A program made the translations under genes and the position numbers. This document shows, in pieces, positions 16,138-25,890 of a DNA stretch of 40,727 bases. The stretch is taken from NCBI GenBank assembly GCA_021772615.1, contig JAJFLQ010000094.1, positions 1 to 40,727 of the forward strand. The letters run 5' to 3'. This DNA comes from Verrucomicrobiota bacterium (GTDB lineage Bacteria; Verrucomicrobiota; Lentisphaeria; JABSQK01; JAJFLO01). Each line of letters starts with the position of its first letter. The stretch's first letter is position 1. The notes beneath the pieces are model-generated. The model was not told the DNA's origin, searched no databases, and was given only the letters and a program-made list of their open reading frames with translations.

Positions 16138-17856
16138 CTATATCGTACCTTTGCAAATCCATATCACCGGCTTTCCCTCGGCATTCCGAATCTCATGAAC
16201 CGGTTTCCGAAGCTGCAGCTCACCCGGTCGAACAACAAACACCACACGTTCCTTGCTGCTGTTGCTGCGCATGTCACTGAGCGTATCGTAGATCGTCGGA
16301 CCATCAAGGAAGTGTATCTTGCCGTAACGCGCCACGAAGATGTCCCGTTGCCCCTTTTCGAATAACTCTTTACCGTCTGCAAGCCATTGTTTGGGATCGT
16401 ATTGGAAGCCGAATGCTGTGATAATGAAATTTCGCCGCGCGGTCCCGGTGCCCTTTTCTGTGACGAAGACAGCGTCGCATTCGTCAAGGTACGGCCGCAG
16501 CCACCGACACGCATCAAGGAGATCGGTGTTGTAGCCGTGGTAGATATCGCTCCGCTGATTAAAGCCGGCGCCAAGAAATTGCTGCAGGAAATGAGCGCTC
16601 GACAGGCCCATCACGATCGCACATATCGCGGAAGCGGCATACACTGTGCCGCGACCATTTTGGACACACCGGCGTGCTATCCACGCCGCACCGACTGCAG
16701 CCGTGAGCAAGATGCCGAGCATACCTGGAATGCTCCGGAGCGCATGCGCACTCTCATGCTGGGTGAAACAGTCGGCCACGGGATACAACACCAGCCAAAC
16801 GCCCACGATTCGCGCTGCCGGACTACGTCGGAGTTCGCGAATGATGCACCACAGTCCGGTGGCGAGAAACGGCAACACATACCAGTGGCATACACCGCCT
16901 GGAAAACTGTGGAGGAAAAACGTGTCGCCGCGCACAAAAAGGAAGTCTGGACCAAAATGGCTGAAATACCGCGAAACGATTGCCTGTACATTCGCTACTG
17001 CCCCCGCCGACGATTGCCACAGAATCACCTCCTTGCCGCGCTGACTGATCGCCGGATCTGTGATATGCTTCCATACGAGGGGCAGCACCGGTATAGCCAG
17101 GCCTACAACACCCGATAAGAAAGCAACTTTCCTCTGCTTCGACGACGCAATGGCGTCACGGCACGGGCGCCAGTTCACGAGACAACAAAGAATAAGCGCG
17201 GCGGGAAGGAAAATGCGCACGGCATAGTAGCCGTAACACGCCGCACCGGCAGCCAATCCCGCGGCAAATGCCGGCCCGGCTCGACACGGCGCGTCGCCAC
17301 GGCAAAATGGCGGCACGTTTGCTAGCGCCAGCAGCGCGATTGGCCCCAGGATCAGCATGGGCGCCGACCCGGCCTCATGCCCCCAACGGCTGAGAAAAAT
17401 ATGCCAAGGATTCAGCGCCAGAAAGACAGCAGCGGCTACGCCGGTGGCAGTATCGAAGAGCTTCGATGCAATGATAAAAATGAAAACGATGCCGGCAATA
17501 CCGCCGACAATATTCGGCAACCTCGTCGTCCACACGTTCATGCCGCCGACAAGTTGAAATGGTATCGTGAGATACGTATGCAGAACAGTTCGGTTGCCGC
17601 CAAAGCTGCGGCTGTAGAACAATGGCCAGGAATCACCTCGAAAGTCGACACCGGTATGCAGGAGACAATTTGCATTCCATGCGTTAGCGGCAGAATCCAC
17701 ATGAATGCCTGGCGGCGCCGCCCCCAGATTTGCCAGCCGCAGAACAGCGGCCACACCTACGATAACAGCGAGTCCGACAACAACGGCGTGATTGCGCGGG
17801 CGAGATGATGACTCCTGCGAGGGGTCCGGCACGGGTTTAGGCTTCGATTCTGCCAT
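16138..17856 (-). CDS. Membrane glycosyltransferase, PMT/ArnT (GT39/GT83)-like
   Basis: A 572-residue protein with a cytoplasmic Pro/Ser-rich tail, then 10-12 hydrophobic helices (about residues 23-420) and a soluble C-terminal domain of about 130 residues outside the membrane. After the first helix comes PPGIHVDSAANAWNA, with D54 in the place of the catalytic Asp of polyprenyl-phosphate sugar transferases (ArnT, PMT, PglB-related GT-C enzymes). The later helix-helix pair ends ALNPWHIFLSRWGHE, typical for this class. It should use a lipid-linked sugar; the acceptor is unknown. The ATG at 17856 is my choice. A TTG at 17907 overlaps the upstream stop and adds 17 residues. No ribosome-binding site decides between them. 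Confidence 0.75.
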   Translation of the reverse strand: MAESKPKPVPDPSQESSSRPRNHAVVVGLAVIVGVAAVLRLANLGAAPPGIHVDSAANAWNANCLLHTGVDFRGDSWPLFYSRSFGGNRTVLHTYLTIPFQLVGGMNVWTTRLPNIVGGIAGIVFIFIIASKLFDTATGVAAAVFLALNPWHIFLSRWGHEAGSAPMLILGPIALLALANVPPFCRGDAPCRAGPAFAAGLAAGAACYGYYAVRIFLPAALILCCLVNWRPCRDAIASSKQRKVAFLSGVVGLAIPVLPLVWKHITDPAISQRGKEVILWQSSAGAVANVQAIVSRYFSHFGPDFLFVRGDTFFLHSFPGGVCHWYVLPFLATGLWCIIRELRRSPAARIVGVWLVLYPVADCFTQHESAHALRSIPGMLGILLTAAVGAAWIARRCVQNGRGTVYAASAICAIVMGLSSAHFLQQFLGAGFNQRSDIYHGYNTDLLDACRWLRPYLDECDAVFVTEKGTGTARRNFIITAFGFQYDPKQWLADGKELFEKGQRDIFVARYGKIHFLDGPTIYDTLSDMRSNSSKERVVFVVRPGELQLRKPVHEIRNAEGKPVIWICKGTI

Positions 17857-17903
17857 GTGCGATACGTGGTTCACCAACAAAGCCCGACATCGGAAGTCGC
17901 ACG

Positions 17904-18575
17904 TCAATCACCTTCGGAAACGTGATCGAAAGCGTTGCTGAATTGGCTCCGGCTCATGTCTGCAACCTGGGACGCCTCATCCTGATTCAACAGTCCGGTT
18001 TCGTACCATTTCATCGCCGCGGCCAGCCGCAGCTCGTGCTCGACATCACTCAGCTTCCCGCGCAGTGCTGTCAGTGTCTGCGCGTCGATATCGACGTGGA
18101 CGGTGGTCATCACCACATAATCAATGGTATCCAACGATCGCGACGCCGAATAGCGCTCCATTGTGTTGATGAAACGCGCGCGACAGACACCGGATATTTC
18201 GGCTGCCAGATCATGATCCACCCGATGCGACTCGTACCACTTCACTGCCGCTGCAAGACGTAACTCCGCCGTAAACGTAGACAAGTCCATGTTTAATGCA
18301 CTCAGGATATTTTCGGAGATGTCGAATTGAACGGTGGTGTCCGATGACAGCTCGATCGTGTCGAGAATAGGCGATGCCACCATGCTATCGATTTCGTTGG
18401 TGAACGTGGCTGCATCGAGGTCGGCCAATGCGGTGGCGAGGGCGATATCAATATCATTCAACTCGTAGAGCTTAGCCGCAGCGGCAAGACGGAATTTTTC
18501 AGCGAACATTTGGCTCTCGATACCTACTTTATTTACGATATCGTTGGGAATTTCAATTGCGAATTTTGCAGTCAT
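17904..18575 (-). CDS. Triple UPF0175-like repeat protein
   Basis: A 223-residue protein made of three homologous units of about 60-75 residues, at about 3-63, 80-138 and 155-215. Each has a strand (FAIEIPNDIV, VQFDISENIL, VHVDIDAQTL), a helix ending in the near-identical LRLAAA.KWYE (first copy FRLAAAAKLYE), and a C-terminal helix-turn-helix-like part (the third reads DEASQVADMSRSQFSNAF). This resembles UPF0175, a family of about 80-residue antitoxin-like proteins with a swapped HTH, but in three tandem copies. No PIN or other toxin adjoins it. It may be a scaffold or a DNA-binding regulator. The stop overlaps a TTG of the downstream glycosyltransferase reading frame. Confidence 0.75.
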   Translation of the reverse strand: MTAKFAIEIPNDIVNKVGIESQMFAEKFRLAAAAKLYELNDIDIALATALADLDAATFTNEIDSMVASPILDTIELSSDTTVQFDISENILSALNMDLSTFTAELRLAAAVKWYESHRVDHDLAAEISGVCRARFINTMERYSASRSLDTIDYVVMTTVHVDIDAQTLTALRGKLSDVEHELRLAAAMKWYETGLLNQDEASQVADMSRSQFSNAFDHVSEGD

Positions 18576-18765
18576 AACCTATTCGTCTCGTTTCGTGATA
18601 CACGATGCTCGTGGCGGATCTACGATTATCCTATTCACCAGTACCGGTCCGGCTTCGAATTGCTATGAAGATAGAATTGCCGTGTGAACCTGTCAAGAAA
18701 TCAACGGATTAAATTCACCGATGGCCGGCGTTTCGAAGAAAGTGCACAGGACCTTTGGCCTTGAC

Positions 18766-19794
18766 TCAGTATTCACCGGGCAACCACAGGTAATAAAAAC
18801 CGGATCGATCCCGGGACACGAGCGCACCTAAATCGACATTGACCACGCCTGCCGCCGCCGCAGGCGCGGCACGGGAATGCGAATAAATACTCTGATCCTG
18901 CGGCTTCCCCTTGCGGTACATGACGACATGGGCGTTCGAGATCCCGGCCATCGCCGCAGCATCGTCGATGACCTCCGGAAAATATCGGATGTCGTCGATC
19001 AGTCGGTGGGTCAACGCCTGGGGTGCGGTGTAAATGCGTCCATCGGCAATCGACTCCAACTGCGCCCTGTCGGTAAAGTCCGCACGGGCGTCGAGAATCA
19101 CATCCAGAAATCGGTCGTAAAACGTGCCGACCATATCTTCGAAGATCCGCCGTGACTCCGGCTTCATTTCCAGCAGCGGATGCGCCATTCCCTTCAAGTC
19201 TCCGGCCGTGATAATCTCCTCACGGTAACCGATTTTTTCGGCCAATTCGTTAAGTTTCGGAAATCGCGCTATGATGCCGATACTGCCTGTAACGGTGGTA
19301 GGCTGCGCATAGATGCGATCGGCGGCGCAGGCCACGTAATACCCGCCGGAGCAAGCCATTCCCAGCATACACGCGGTCATGGGCAGGCCGGTGCGTTCCT
19401 TGAATCCTCGCAGCTCATGATAGATCGTATCCGTTGCGGTGACTTCTCCGCCGGGCGTATCAAGACGGAGAATTACCGCACGAATGTTCCGATCACGCTC
19501 TGCCATGTCCAGGACCAGTCTTACGTCGTCCGGCGTCGTGCCCTGCGCTCCCAAGAGCTTGCCGGCAGGACGACTGCGAATCATGCCGCTTATATCGATC
19601 ACGAGAATCTTATTTGCGGTACGCCGACGTGATTCCCGAATGCGATGTTCCGTGAACGGCGGATCCAGGAGCGTGGCGATGTCCATCGACACGCAGCCGC
19701 CGGATACGATCGCAGCCAGACAAAGCGTGCCCGCCGACCTAGTGAACGCCGTCACGCCGCGTCGCTGTGTCGTCATGAAATTCGTGTGCGCCAC
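18766..19794 (-). CDS. sppA: Signal peptide peptidase SppA (S49), lipoprotein form
   Basis: A 342-residue short-form SppA. The N-terminus carries a hydrophobic segment ending VSGGC, a lipobox with C34. The S49 core shows S149 in GMACSGGYYVA and K201 in TAGDLKGMAH, with the 52-residue spacing known from the Bacillus enzyme. The chain includes ILRLDTPGGEV and TTVTGSIGIIARF. It should degrade leftover signal peptides in the inner membrane with its active site outside. The GTG start at 19794 is supported by GGGAGG, 5 bp upstream on the minus strand. A possible promoter lies 25 bp further. Confidence 0.9.
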   Translation of the reverse strand: MAHTNFMTTQRRGVTAFTRSAGTLCLAAIVSGGCVSMDIATLLDPPFTEHRIRESRRRTANKILVIDISGMIRSRPAGKLLGAQGTTPDDVRLVLDMAERDRNIRAVILRLDTPGGEVTATDTIYHELRGFKERTGLPMTACMLGMACSGGYYVACAADRIYAQPTTVTGSIGIIARFPKLNELAEKIGYREEIITAGDLKGMAHPLLEMKPESRRIFEDMVGTFYDRFLDVILDARADFTDRAQLESIADGRIYTAPQALTHRLIDDIRYFPEVIDDAAAMAGISNAHVVMYRKGKPQDQSIYSHSRAAPAAAAGVVNVDLGALVSRDRSGFYYLWLPGEY

Positions 19795-19819
19795 TAAATC
19801 CTCCCGGTTGCATACCGTT

Positions 19820-19849
19820 AGATTACCGCATGAACGATGTCTCTGCCAA
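19820..19849 (-). promoter_or_regulatory. Candidate sigma-70 promoter for sppA
   Basis: On the minus strand TTGGCA (19844-19849) is followed 18 bp later by TAATCT (19820-19825). The start codon is 25 bp beyond the -10 box. It is a plain motif match. Confidence 0.4.
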
Positions 19850-20014
19850 CACCCCGTACCGCATTATTTGCCGCGCCAGGCATCGAGATTGTTTCCGCTC
19901 CTCCCCTCGCTACGTGAGCGGGTAACACCACTCATAGCCGATCGGATCGCGATTCGCCCTTATTTATTCTTACCGCGACCTATTGAAAAAAGCGAAAATA
20001 AATCTCTCTTAGTT

Positions 20015-20043
20015 TTGCGGGTTCCGTGTTCATCCGCTATAGT
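20015..20043 (+). promoter_or_regulatory. Candidate sigma-70 promoter for the TPR gene
   Basis: TTGCGG (20015-20020) and TATAGT (20038-20043) are separated by exactly 17 bp, with the ATG about 95 bp downstream. It lies in the 345-bp gap between the divergent sppA and TPR genes. The rest of this gap shows only A/T-rich tracts at about 19960-20010. Confidence 0.5.
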
Positions 20044-20139
20044 GCAAATTTCAACGGCATCGTTGCGACGGATGCCCACAGCCTGCGTCATTTTCAACCA
20101 CGCCTGATCCCACGAGAACGATTCTGCCAGGAGTCATCA

Positions 20140-20538
20140 ATGGATGTAGAACAAACGATGAACAGCGTCCCCAAGTGGGAGATGGAGCTCAAAGTCGGGC
20201 GTAAGGCGATCGAAAATGGCAACTTCCCGCAAGCGGAGCGGCTATTTACGTCCGCGTTCCAGCATGTAGTCAAGCACGGGTCGGACGATCCACGGTTGAT
20301 TAATATTCATATGTGCCTGGCCGACATGTACGCCAAGCAGGAGAACTACAAGCTCGCCGAGCGACACTTCGTACAAGCCACCAGCATCATGGGCAAGAAA
20401 ATGGGCTACAACTATCATGGCATGATAGGGTTGCTCCAGGAGTACGCAAACATGCTCAACGACTGCGGCCGCGAGGACGATGCCAACGTTCTTATCAAAC
20501 GTGCCGAGCAGATCGAACGTAGCCAGATTCGCCTCTGA
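20140..20538 (+). CDS. Small TPR protein
   Basis: A 132-residue soluble protein made almost entirely of tetratricopeptide-type helices. The pattern repeats about every 42 residues: GNFPQAERLFTSAF, ENYKLAERHFVQAT, and GREDDANVLIKRAE, matching kinesin-light-chain-like TPRs. No signal peptide is seen. The start is the ATG at 20140, preceded by AGGAG (20129-20133). It probably serves as a scaffold for a protein complex; the partner is unknown. A hairpin repeat separates it from the convergent clpA. Confidence 0.85.
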   Translation: MDVEQTMNSVPKWEMELKVGRKAIENGNFPQAERLFTSAFQHVVKHGSDDPRLINIHMCLADMYAKQENYKLAERHFVQATSIMGKKMGYNYHGMIGLLQEYANMLNDCGREDDANVLIKRAEQIERSQIRL

Positions 20539-20595
20539 AATTGCCCCTGTGAGAAAGAGTCGGGCGCCCGAACGGAATCGGCGTTAGCGCCCTTC

Positions 20596-20690
20596 GTTGG
20601 CGTTCACACTTCAGTGTGGGTTTCACGTCTCGCCACCGAACGGCAAGCCACATGGAACACCGCGAGCTCACTCAAGTGCGAACTTACACC
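20596..20690. repeat. GTTGGCGTTC hairpin repeat, copy B
   Basis: It begins GTTGGCGTTCACACTTCAGT and continues GTGGGTTTCACG, like copy A at 5761. The arm CACTCAAGTGCGAAC (20669-20683) is an inverted partner. The element lies between convergent genes, as copy A does. Confidence 0.7.
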
Positions 20691-20715
20691 CCGCGTAATG
20701 TGCCCGACGCGTTCC

Positions 20716-23028
20716 CTACGGACGCTTGTGTTTCCTGGATGCACGTTTTGTTATCGTGAAGGTTAAGCCGTCGCGCGCGGCGTCAATGACCGCTTCTCCG
20801 CCGGCTGCGAGCCGGCCGAAGAGAATCTCGTCTACAAGCTTCTCGTGAATTTCGTCCTGGATGACGCGAGCAATGTGCCGTGCACCGTACTTGGGATCGT
20901 AGCCGTGTTTTGCCAGCCACTTGACGGCGGCCGACGTCAAGGTAATGCTCACCTTCCTGGACCGTAGCATATCATCCAACTGATCGATGAATTTCCCGAC
21001 GACGCGTTCGATCAGCTCCTGCGAAAGATGACGGAAATGAATAATCGCATCTAGGCGATTACGAAATTCCGGAGTAAAGAATTTCTCGACGGCACGCTGG
21101 TTTCCGGTCTCGTCCGCAGGACTATCGAATCCAATGACATTCGCGGCCAACTCGCGCGCACCAACGTTGGATGTCATGATAAGAATGATATTTCGGAAAT
21201 CCGCCTTACGTCCGTTGTTGTCGGTGAGCGTACCATGATCCATCACCTGCAGGAGAATATTGAAAATCTCGGGATTCGCCTTTTCGATTTCATCAAGCAG
21301 CAGTACGGCATGGGGCGTCTTTATGATCGCGTCCGTGAGCAGCCCGCCCTGCTCGAATCCCACGTAACCCGGCGGCGCGCCGATAAGGCGGGACACGGTG
21401 TGTTTTTCGCTGTATTCACTCATGTCAAACCGAATAAAGTCGATGTCCAGGACACTGGCCAGCTGACGGCTCAACTCTGTTTTGCCAACCCCTGTCGGGC
21501 CGGCAAACAAATATGAGCCAATCGTTTTCTCCGGTGGCCGCAACCCTGCGCGCGAGAGTTTAATCGCTTTAGTGAGCCGGGCAATCGCTTCGTCCTGGCC
21601 GAACACGACATCCCGCAACGCGGCATCGAGATTGCGCATTTTCTCTTTGTCACTGGTAGAAATGCGGGCCGGCGGGATCCGCGCCATTTCGGCGATAATC
21701 GCTTCGATGTTTGACTTTGATACAGTCTTGCGACGCTTCGCCGCTGGGCGAATCGCCTGCGCGGCACCGGCCTCGTCGACGACATCGATCGCCTTGTCGG
21801 GAAGAAATCGATCATTCATATAACGATGCGACAAACGGGCGGCCGTATCCAGCGCCGTGTCGGTGTAGCGAACGTCGTAATGCGCCTCGTACCGCGACTT
21901 CAAGCCGCGGAGAATCGCGATCGTGTCCGCAACACCGGGCTCCACAACATCGATTTTCTGAAATCTACGTGCCAGCGCACGGTCTTTTTGAATGCTGTTC
22001 TTGAACTCCTGGTAAGTCGACGACCCGATACATCGAATGGTGCCGGATGCCAGCGCCGGCTTGAAGATATTCGAGGCGTCCATCGAGCCGCCCTGCGTAG
22101 CGCCAGCACCGATCATGGTGTGAAACTCGTCGATAAAAAGGATCGAACGCGGCTGCGCCTGAAGTGCAGCGAGTACGGCCTTTAGCCGCTCTTCGAACTC
22201 GCCGCGGAATTTGGTACCCGCCAACACGGTGCCCATGTCGAGTGCGAATATCTCCGCGTCCAGCAACAATTCCGGAACCTCGCCATCGACAATCTTCGAC
22301 GCGAGGCCCTCGACAATAGCGGTCTTGCCAACGCCCGGCTCGCCGACCAGCAACGGATTGTTCTTTCGTCGCCGGCACAGCGTACGCATCACGCGCATCA
22401 GTTCCGCTGTTCTGCCGATAATGGGGTCAATCTTGCCCTCTCTCGCCATATTCGTAAGATTGACTGTGAAATGATCGAGCGGACTTCCCTGCGCGCCACC
22501 TCCGGCCGGAGGCGTCCCCTTGCCGTCTGCCGTCGAATCGGCCGTTTGGATATCGGAATCCGGCAATGCCGCGGTACCACCTGACTTTCGACGTGACAGA
22601 TATTCGATGAGCCGGAACCTATCAACATCTTGCTCAAGAAGGAAATGTACCGCGTGAGAGTCTTCCTCGAAGAACATCGATGCGAGAATATCGGCGCCAT
22701 CGACGTAGTGCTTCTCGCAACTCGCCGAATGCGCAACAGCCGCGTGTATCACGCGCTGCAGAGCCAGCGTCTCTTGCGGAATATAGTCGTCATCTACGTT
22801 CAGGCGCTCGAGGTCCGCCTCGAAAAAGTCCCGGAGCCGCGCGCGAAGGACATCGCGGTCGCCCCCGCAGCCGTGAAACGTTTCACTGGTATCCGGGTCG
22901 TGCAGGAGGGCGTAAAGCATATGTTCCAGGGTGATGTACTCATGATGGTACCCTTTTGCGGTATCGATCGCAAGACCGATACAAATCCGCAGACCGGCGG
23001 TCAGGACAGGCTTATTACTGCTGCTCAT
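20716..23028 (-). CDS. clpA: ATP-dependent Clp protease ATP-binding subunit ClpA
   Basis: A 770-residue AAA+ unfoldase with the ClpA layout. An N-domain (about 1-145) is followed by a glycine-rich linker, D1 with Walker A GEPGVGKT at 229-236, and D2 with GPTGVGKT at 510-517. ILFIDEFHT and [10 protein letters not shown] are the Walker B segments. The ClpP-binding loop reads IGF (about 632-634). There is no ClpB-type middle domain. It unfolds substrates for ClpP, with ClpS as adaptor for N-degrons. clpS lies 43 bp upstream in the same direction. clpP is not in the window. Confidence 0.95.
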   Translation of the reverse strand: MSSSNKPVLTAGLRICIGLAIDTAKGYHHEYITLEHMLYALLHDPDTSETFHGCGGDRDVLRARLRDFFEADLERLNVDDDYIPQETLALQRVIHAAVAHSASCEKHYVDGADILASMFFEEDSHAVHFLLEQDVDRFRLIEYLSRRKSGGTAALPDSDIQTADSTADGKGTPPAGGGAQGSPLDHFTVNLTNMAREGKIDPIIGRTAELMRVMRTLCRRRKNNPLLVGEPGVGKTAIVEGLASKIVDGEVPELLLDAEIFALDMGTVLAGTKFRGEFEERLKAVLAALQAQPRSILFIDEFHTMIGAGATQGGSMDASNIFKPALASGTIRCIGSSTYQEFKNSIQKDRALARRFQKIDVVEPGVADTIAILRGLKSRYEAHYDVRYTDTALDTAARLSHRYMNDRFLPDKAIDVVDEAGAAQAIRPAAKRRKTVSKSNIEAIIAEMARIPPARISTSDKEKMRNLDAALRDVVFGQDEAIARLTKAIKLSRAGLRPPEKTIGSYLFAGPTGVGKTELSRQLASVLDIDFIRFDMSEYSEKHTVSRLIGAPPGYVGFEQGGLLTDAIIKTPHAVLLLDEIEKANPEIFNILLQVMDHGTLTDNNGRKADFRNIILIMTSNVGARELAANVIGFDSPADETGNQRAVEKFFTPEFRNRLDAIIHFRHLSQELIERVVGKFIDQLDDMLRSRKVSITLTSAAVKWLAKHGYDPKYGARHIARVIQDEIHEKLVDEILFGRLAAGGEAVIDAARDGLTFTITKRASRKHKRP

Positions 23029-23071
23029 TTTCTGGACTCACATCGTTGGATGCGCTGCGGAATAGCCACGG

Positions 23072-23386
23072 CTATTCCGGCTCCATGGAGCACTTCAGCG
23101 GATACTCGTTCTGGCGTGATATCTCAAGGACCTTGCGCGTCTTGTTCTCGGCGATCTCGCGGGTATACACACCGCACAGCCCAATTCCACGCTGGTGAAC
23201 CGACAGCATGATCTGTACAGCATCCTCATGCGGCTTGTGGAACACGGATTCGAGGATCAGGACGACAAAATCCATGGGCGTATAATCGTCGTTGTGGAGC
23301 AGAACCTTGAAACGCCTGGGCTTGTCCGTAGCGACCTTCTCGACCACATCTGTATCGGTGCCGAACGTGTTTGCTTCAGGACTCAT
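23072..23386 (-). CDS. clpS: ATP-dependent Clp protease adaptor ClpS
   Basis: A 104-residue adaptor that hands N-degron substrates to ClpA. The core KVLLHNDDYTPMDFVVLILESVF is characteristic: N and D of HNDDYT bind the substrate amino group, and the M in TPMDFV forms the pocket gate. The C-terminal part ends with AENKTRKVLEISRQNEYPLKCSMEPE, as a typical family tail. It lies directly before clpA, which fits joint expression. The ATG at 23386 lacks a clear ribosome-binding site. Confidence 0.95.
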   Translation of the reverse strand: MSPEANTFGTDTDVVEKVATDKPRRFKVLLHNDDYTPMDFVVLILESVFHKPHEDAVQIMLSVHQRGIGLCGVYTREIAENKTRKVLEISRQNEYPLKCSMEPE

Positions 23387-23450
23387 ATGGATAACGTATC
23401 GCGTGTAGAGCCAGCGCTCGGCTCGGACAATTTACAATTTCGACAGACCG

Positions 23451-25637
23451 CTAAGCGTCCTCGAACGCATTGTACAGATCCTCGGCGCTGCCGGCCTGGA
23501 GCAGGCACTTACGATTTTTCTCGCTTAGAATCAGCCGCGAAATTTCGGACAGCGTTTTCAGATGTGCCTCCGGCTGGCCTTTTTGACTTATGACGACGAT
23601 CACGAGACTTACGGGCTCATCGCCGAAGTTGGATGTGACCGGCTGCTTCAGTTTCGCGACCAGGACAATGGAGTCCGAGATGCCGGTGATATACGTATGA
23701 GGCAGTGCAATATAAGGAGAAATAATCGTCGACTGCTTACTGGAATACTCTATAAGGCGTTCGTAAACATTTTCAATATCCAGCTCCGGATAAAAAATAT
23801 GGATGCGGTCGACGATCTCGCGAATCACGCTCGAGAACGCGTCGGCCTCGGTGAATACGATGCATTCGGGTTTGAGGTCAAAACCGAACCGGGTGACAAA
23901 TGGACGATGGGCGAGAATGCTGCACGCCCCCGTCTCCCCATCCGGCACATAGGGTTGCGCACCGCCGCCATAGAATGACATAAGAACACGCTCGGGATGG
24001 GTTATGGATTCGACATGTGTTTCCTCTGACTGCACGCCGATATCGTGATCCTCCAGATCAAGTGCCGTGAGTCGACCGAGGTTGAAGTGATTCCAAATCA
24101 ATTCTCCGGTCATCAGGCGGTCATTTACATCGTCGGCATCACCGTTGGAACGAATACCCCACCGGTAGGTGCGTACGCCGGGAATCTGTCGCTCCAGGCG
24201 CTGGCATAAGAGTGTGTTCAAGTCCTCATTCTCTGTAATCGCCAGGACGTTGCCGATGCCGTATATGTCCGGCTGTTTGTCGATTGACATATTCAGGGCA
24301 TTGGCGTGAATGGCCTTCAGTCCATTCTTTTTAGCCAGCCGTACAGAGCGGTGGTTCATATCGATTACGACGACGTGCAGCCCGTGTTTCTTCAGAAACA
24401 AAGCCACGGCACGCCCGAGCGCGTGCGCACCGACAATCAGCCATCCCTTGGGCTTGGGCTCAAGAACACCCAGCATCCGTCCGACTGCCTTCGCGGTTAG
24501 GCCCTGAAAAACGACGGTGCCGATGATCACCGAGTAGGTAAACGTTTCAAGAAACGCCGCCTCCGGATAACCGCGTTCGTAGAGATTGAGGGTAAACAAT
24601 GATGCCATCGACGCAGCGACGATGCCGCGCGGCGCGACCCAGCTTAAAAACAGCTTTTCACGCACTTCGAGATTCGAGGCTCGCGTCGAGACAAAAATGT
24701 TTAACGGCCGCACAATCAACATGATGAAGGCAACAAGCAATACGCCCTTGACACCGTGGTCGAGGAAGCTGCTCATGTCAAGATTGGCAGCGAGCAATAC
24801 GAATAATAGTCCGATCAACAACTGGATCAGTTCGGCCTTGTAGACCTTGACCTCCTCAATCTGTTCCTTGCGGAGGTAGCCGATTACGAATCCCGCGATC
24901 GTAACGCTGAGCAGTCCGCTCTCGTGCGCCAGAATGTCAGACAGCGTATACAGAGCGAGGGCCGACGCGAGTGTACAGATATTGAGGCTCTCTTCTGGAA
25001 ACCATCGTCGGCGTATGAACTCCGCGATACTGAATCCGCCGGCCAGTCCGACCGCAATGCCGACCAGCATGCGCGTGAGAAAATGCAGGAATGGCTGGTC
25101 GGTCGGGTCGATAATATATTCGTAGCACAGAAGCGCGATAAAGACGCCTGCAGGGTCAATGAGTACACTTTCCCAATGCAGAATATTCTGAACATGAATC
25201 TTTACTCGGATGCGCTTAAGCAACGGCCCGATTACAGTAGGTCCGGTAACGATAATGAGGCTGCCGGCGAGCAGGGAAAAATCCCATGGGAAACCGTAGC
25301 AGAATTTGATTGCAAGACTGCTTGTGAGCCAGGTTATCAGAACGCCTTTGGTGAGGACACCGCGAATCTCTCGCGACACGCGTTTGTATCCCGTGGCGTC
25401 GAGTGTAAGGCCGCCTTCGAACAAGATGATTGCCACGGCCAACGCGATAATGGTCTTCAACCCTTCTCCGAGCGTCTCCGGGTTTATCCAATCCAGGCCG
25501 GCCGGGCCGACCAGAATGCCGCCGATCAGCATCACCGCGATCGACGATAGATTGATCTTGCGTGCAATCAGATTGAACAACACGCCGAAAACCAGAGCGC
25601 CGGCGAAGGTAGTTAACATTTGTTGGCGAAGATCCAT
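23451..25637 (-). CDS. CPA1 cation/proton antiporter fused to TrkA-N and PTS EIIA domains
   Basis: A 728-residue inner-membrane protein. Residues 1-400 form about 12-13 helices of the Na+(K+)/H+ antiporter type, with ALAVAIILFEGGLTLD and WESVLIDPAGVFIALL, the core of NhaP-type CPA1 exchangers. A TrkA-N/RCK nucleotide-binding domain (about 408-520) follows, opening with WLIVGAHALGRAVALFL. The last 150 residues resemble PTS EIIA of the fructose/nitrogen type, with H647 in IALPHTYITG in the place of the phospho-histidine. Transport could thus be gated by nucleotide and possibly phosphorylation. No other PTS genes are nearby. Confidence 0.85.
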   Translation of the reverse strand: MDLRQQMLTTFAGALVFGVLFNLIARKINLSSIAVMLIGGILVGPAGLDWINPETLGEGLKTIIALAVAIILFEGGLTLDATGYKRVSREIRGVLTKGVLITWLTSSLAIKFCYGFPWDFSLLAGSLIIVTGPTVIGPLLKRIRVKIHVQNILHWESVLIDPAGVFIALLCYEYIIDPTDQPFLHFLTRMLVGIAVGLAGGFSIAEFIRRRWFPEESLNICTLASALALYTLSDILAHESGLLSVTIAGFVIGYLRKEQIEEVKVYKAELIQLLIGLLFVLLAANLDMSSFLDHGVKGVLLVAFIMLIVRPLNIFVSTRASNLEVREKLFLSWVAPRGIVAASMASLFTLNLYERGYPEAAFLETFTYSVIIGTVVFQGLTAKAVGRMLGVLEPKPKGWLIVGAHALGRAVALFLKKHGLHVVVIDMNHRSVRLAKKNGLKAIHANALNMSIDKQPDIYGIGNVLAITENEDLNTLLCQRLERQIPGVRTYRWGIRSNGDADDVNDRLMTGELIWNHFNLGRLTALDLEDHDIGVQSEETHVESITHPERVLMSFYGGGAQPYVPDGETGACSILAHRPFVTRFGFDLKPECIVFTEADAFSSVIREIVDRIHIFYPELDIENVYERLIEYSSKQSTIISPYIALPHTYITGISDSIVLVAKLKQPVTSNFGDEPVSLVIVVISQKGQPEAHLKTLSEISRLILSEKNRKCLLQAGSAEDLYNAFEDA

Positions 25638-25890
25638 GATCTCGTATTGTTGCTTGATTTAAGGTGCGGCCGGCTGATGAATCGACCATGGCAGGACAGG
25701 CCTGCGGGCGCGCCATCGTATCGCGAAAATCGATACGCGGTCAGGAGCAAACGCAGTGGAAACACTGCGAGACGGATGGGTGTGCCGCAAGATTGCGGCC
25801 AGTTCATAAGTGAGATCGCCGGCTGGCGCATTCACGCCGCGATCTGCGGCGCTCAGTCCGGTGCAACGCGACATACGTGCAACCGCGGCG
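25638..25890. other. Short intergenic region
   Basis: About 250 bp between the antiporter and the third PilT gene. Overlapping ORFs here have no ribosome-binding site and no recognisable protein. I see no repeat shared with other gaps. Confidence 0.5.

Noticed and set aside
16138..17907. TTG start at 17907 for the membrane glycosyltransferase
   Set aside because: The added 17 residues are Cys/Arg-rich and precede an ordinary cytoplasmic tail; the ATG at 17856 is more likely, though the TTGA overlap with the upstream stop keeps it possible.
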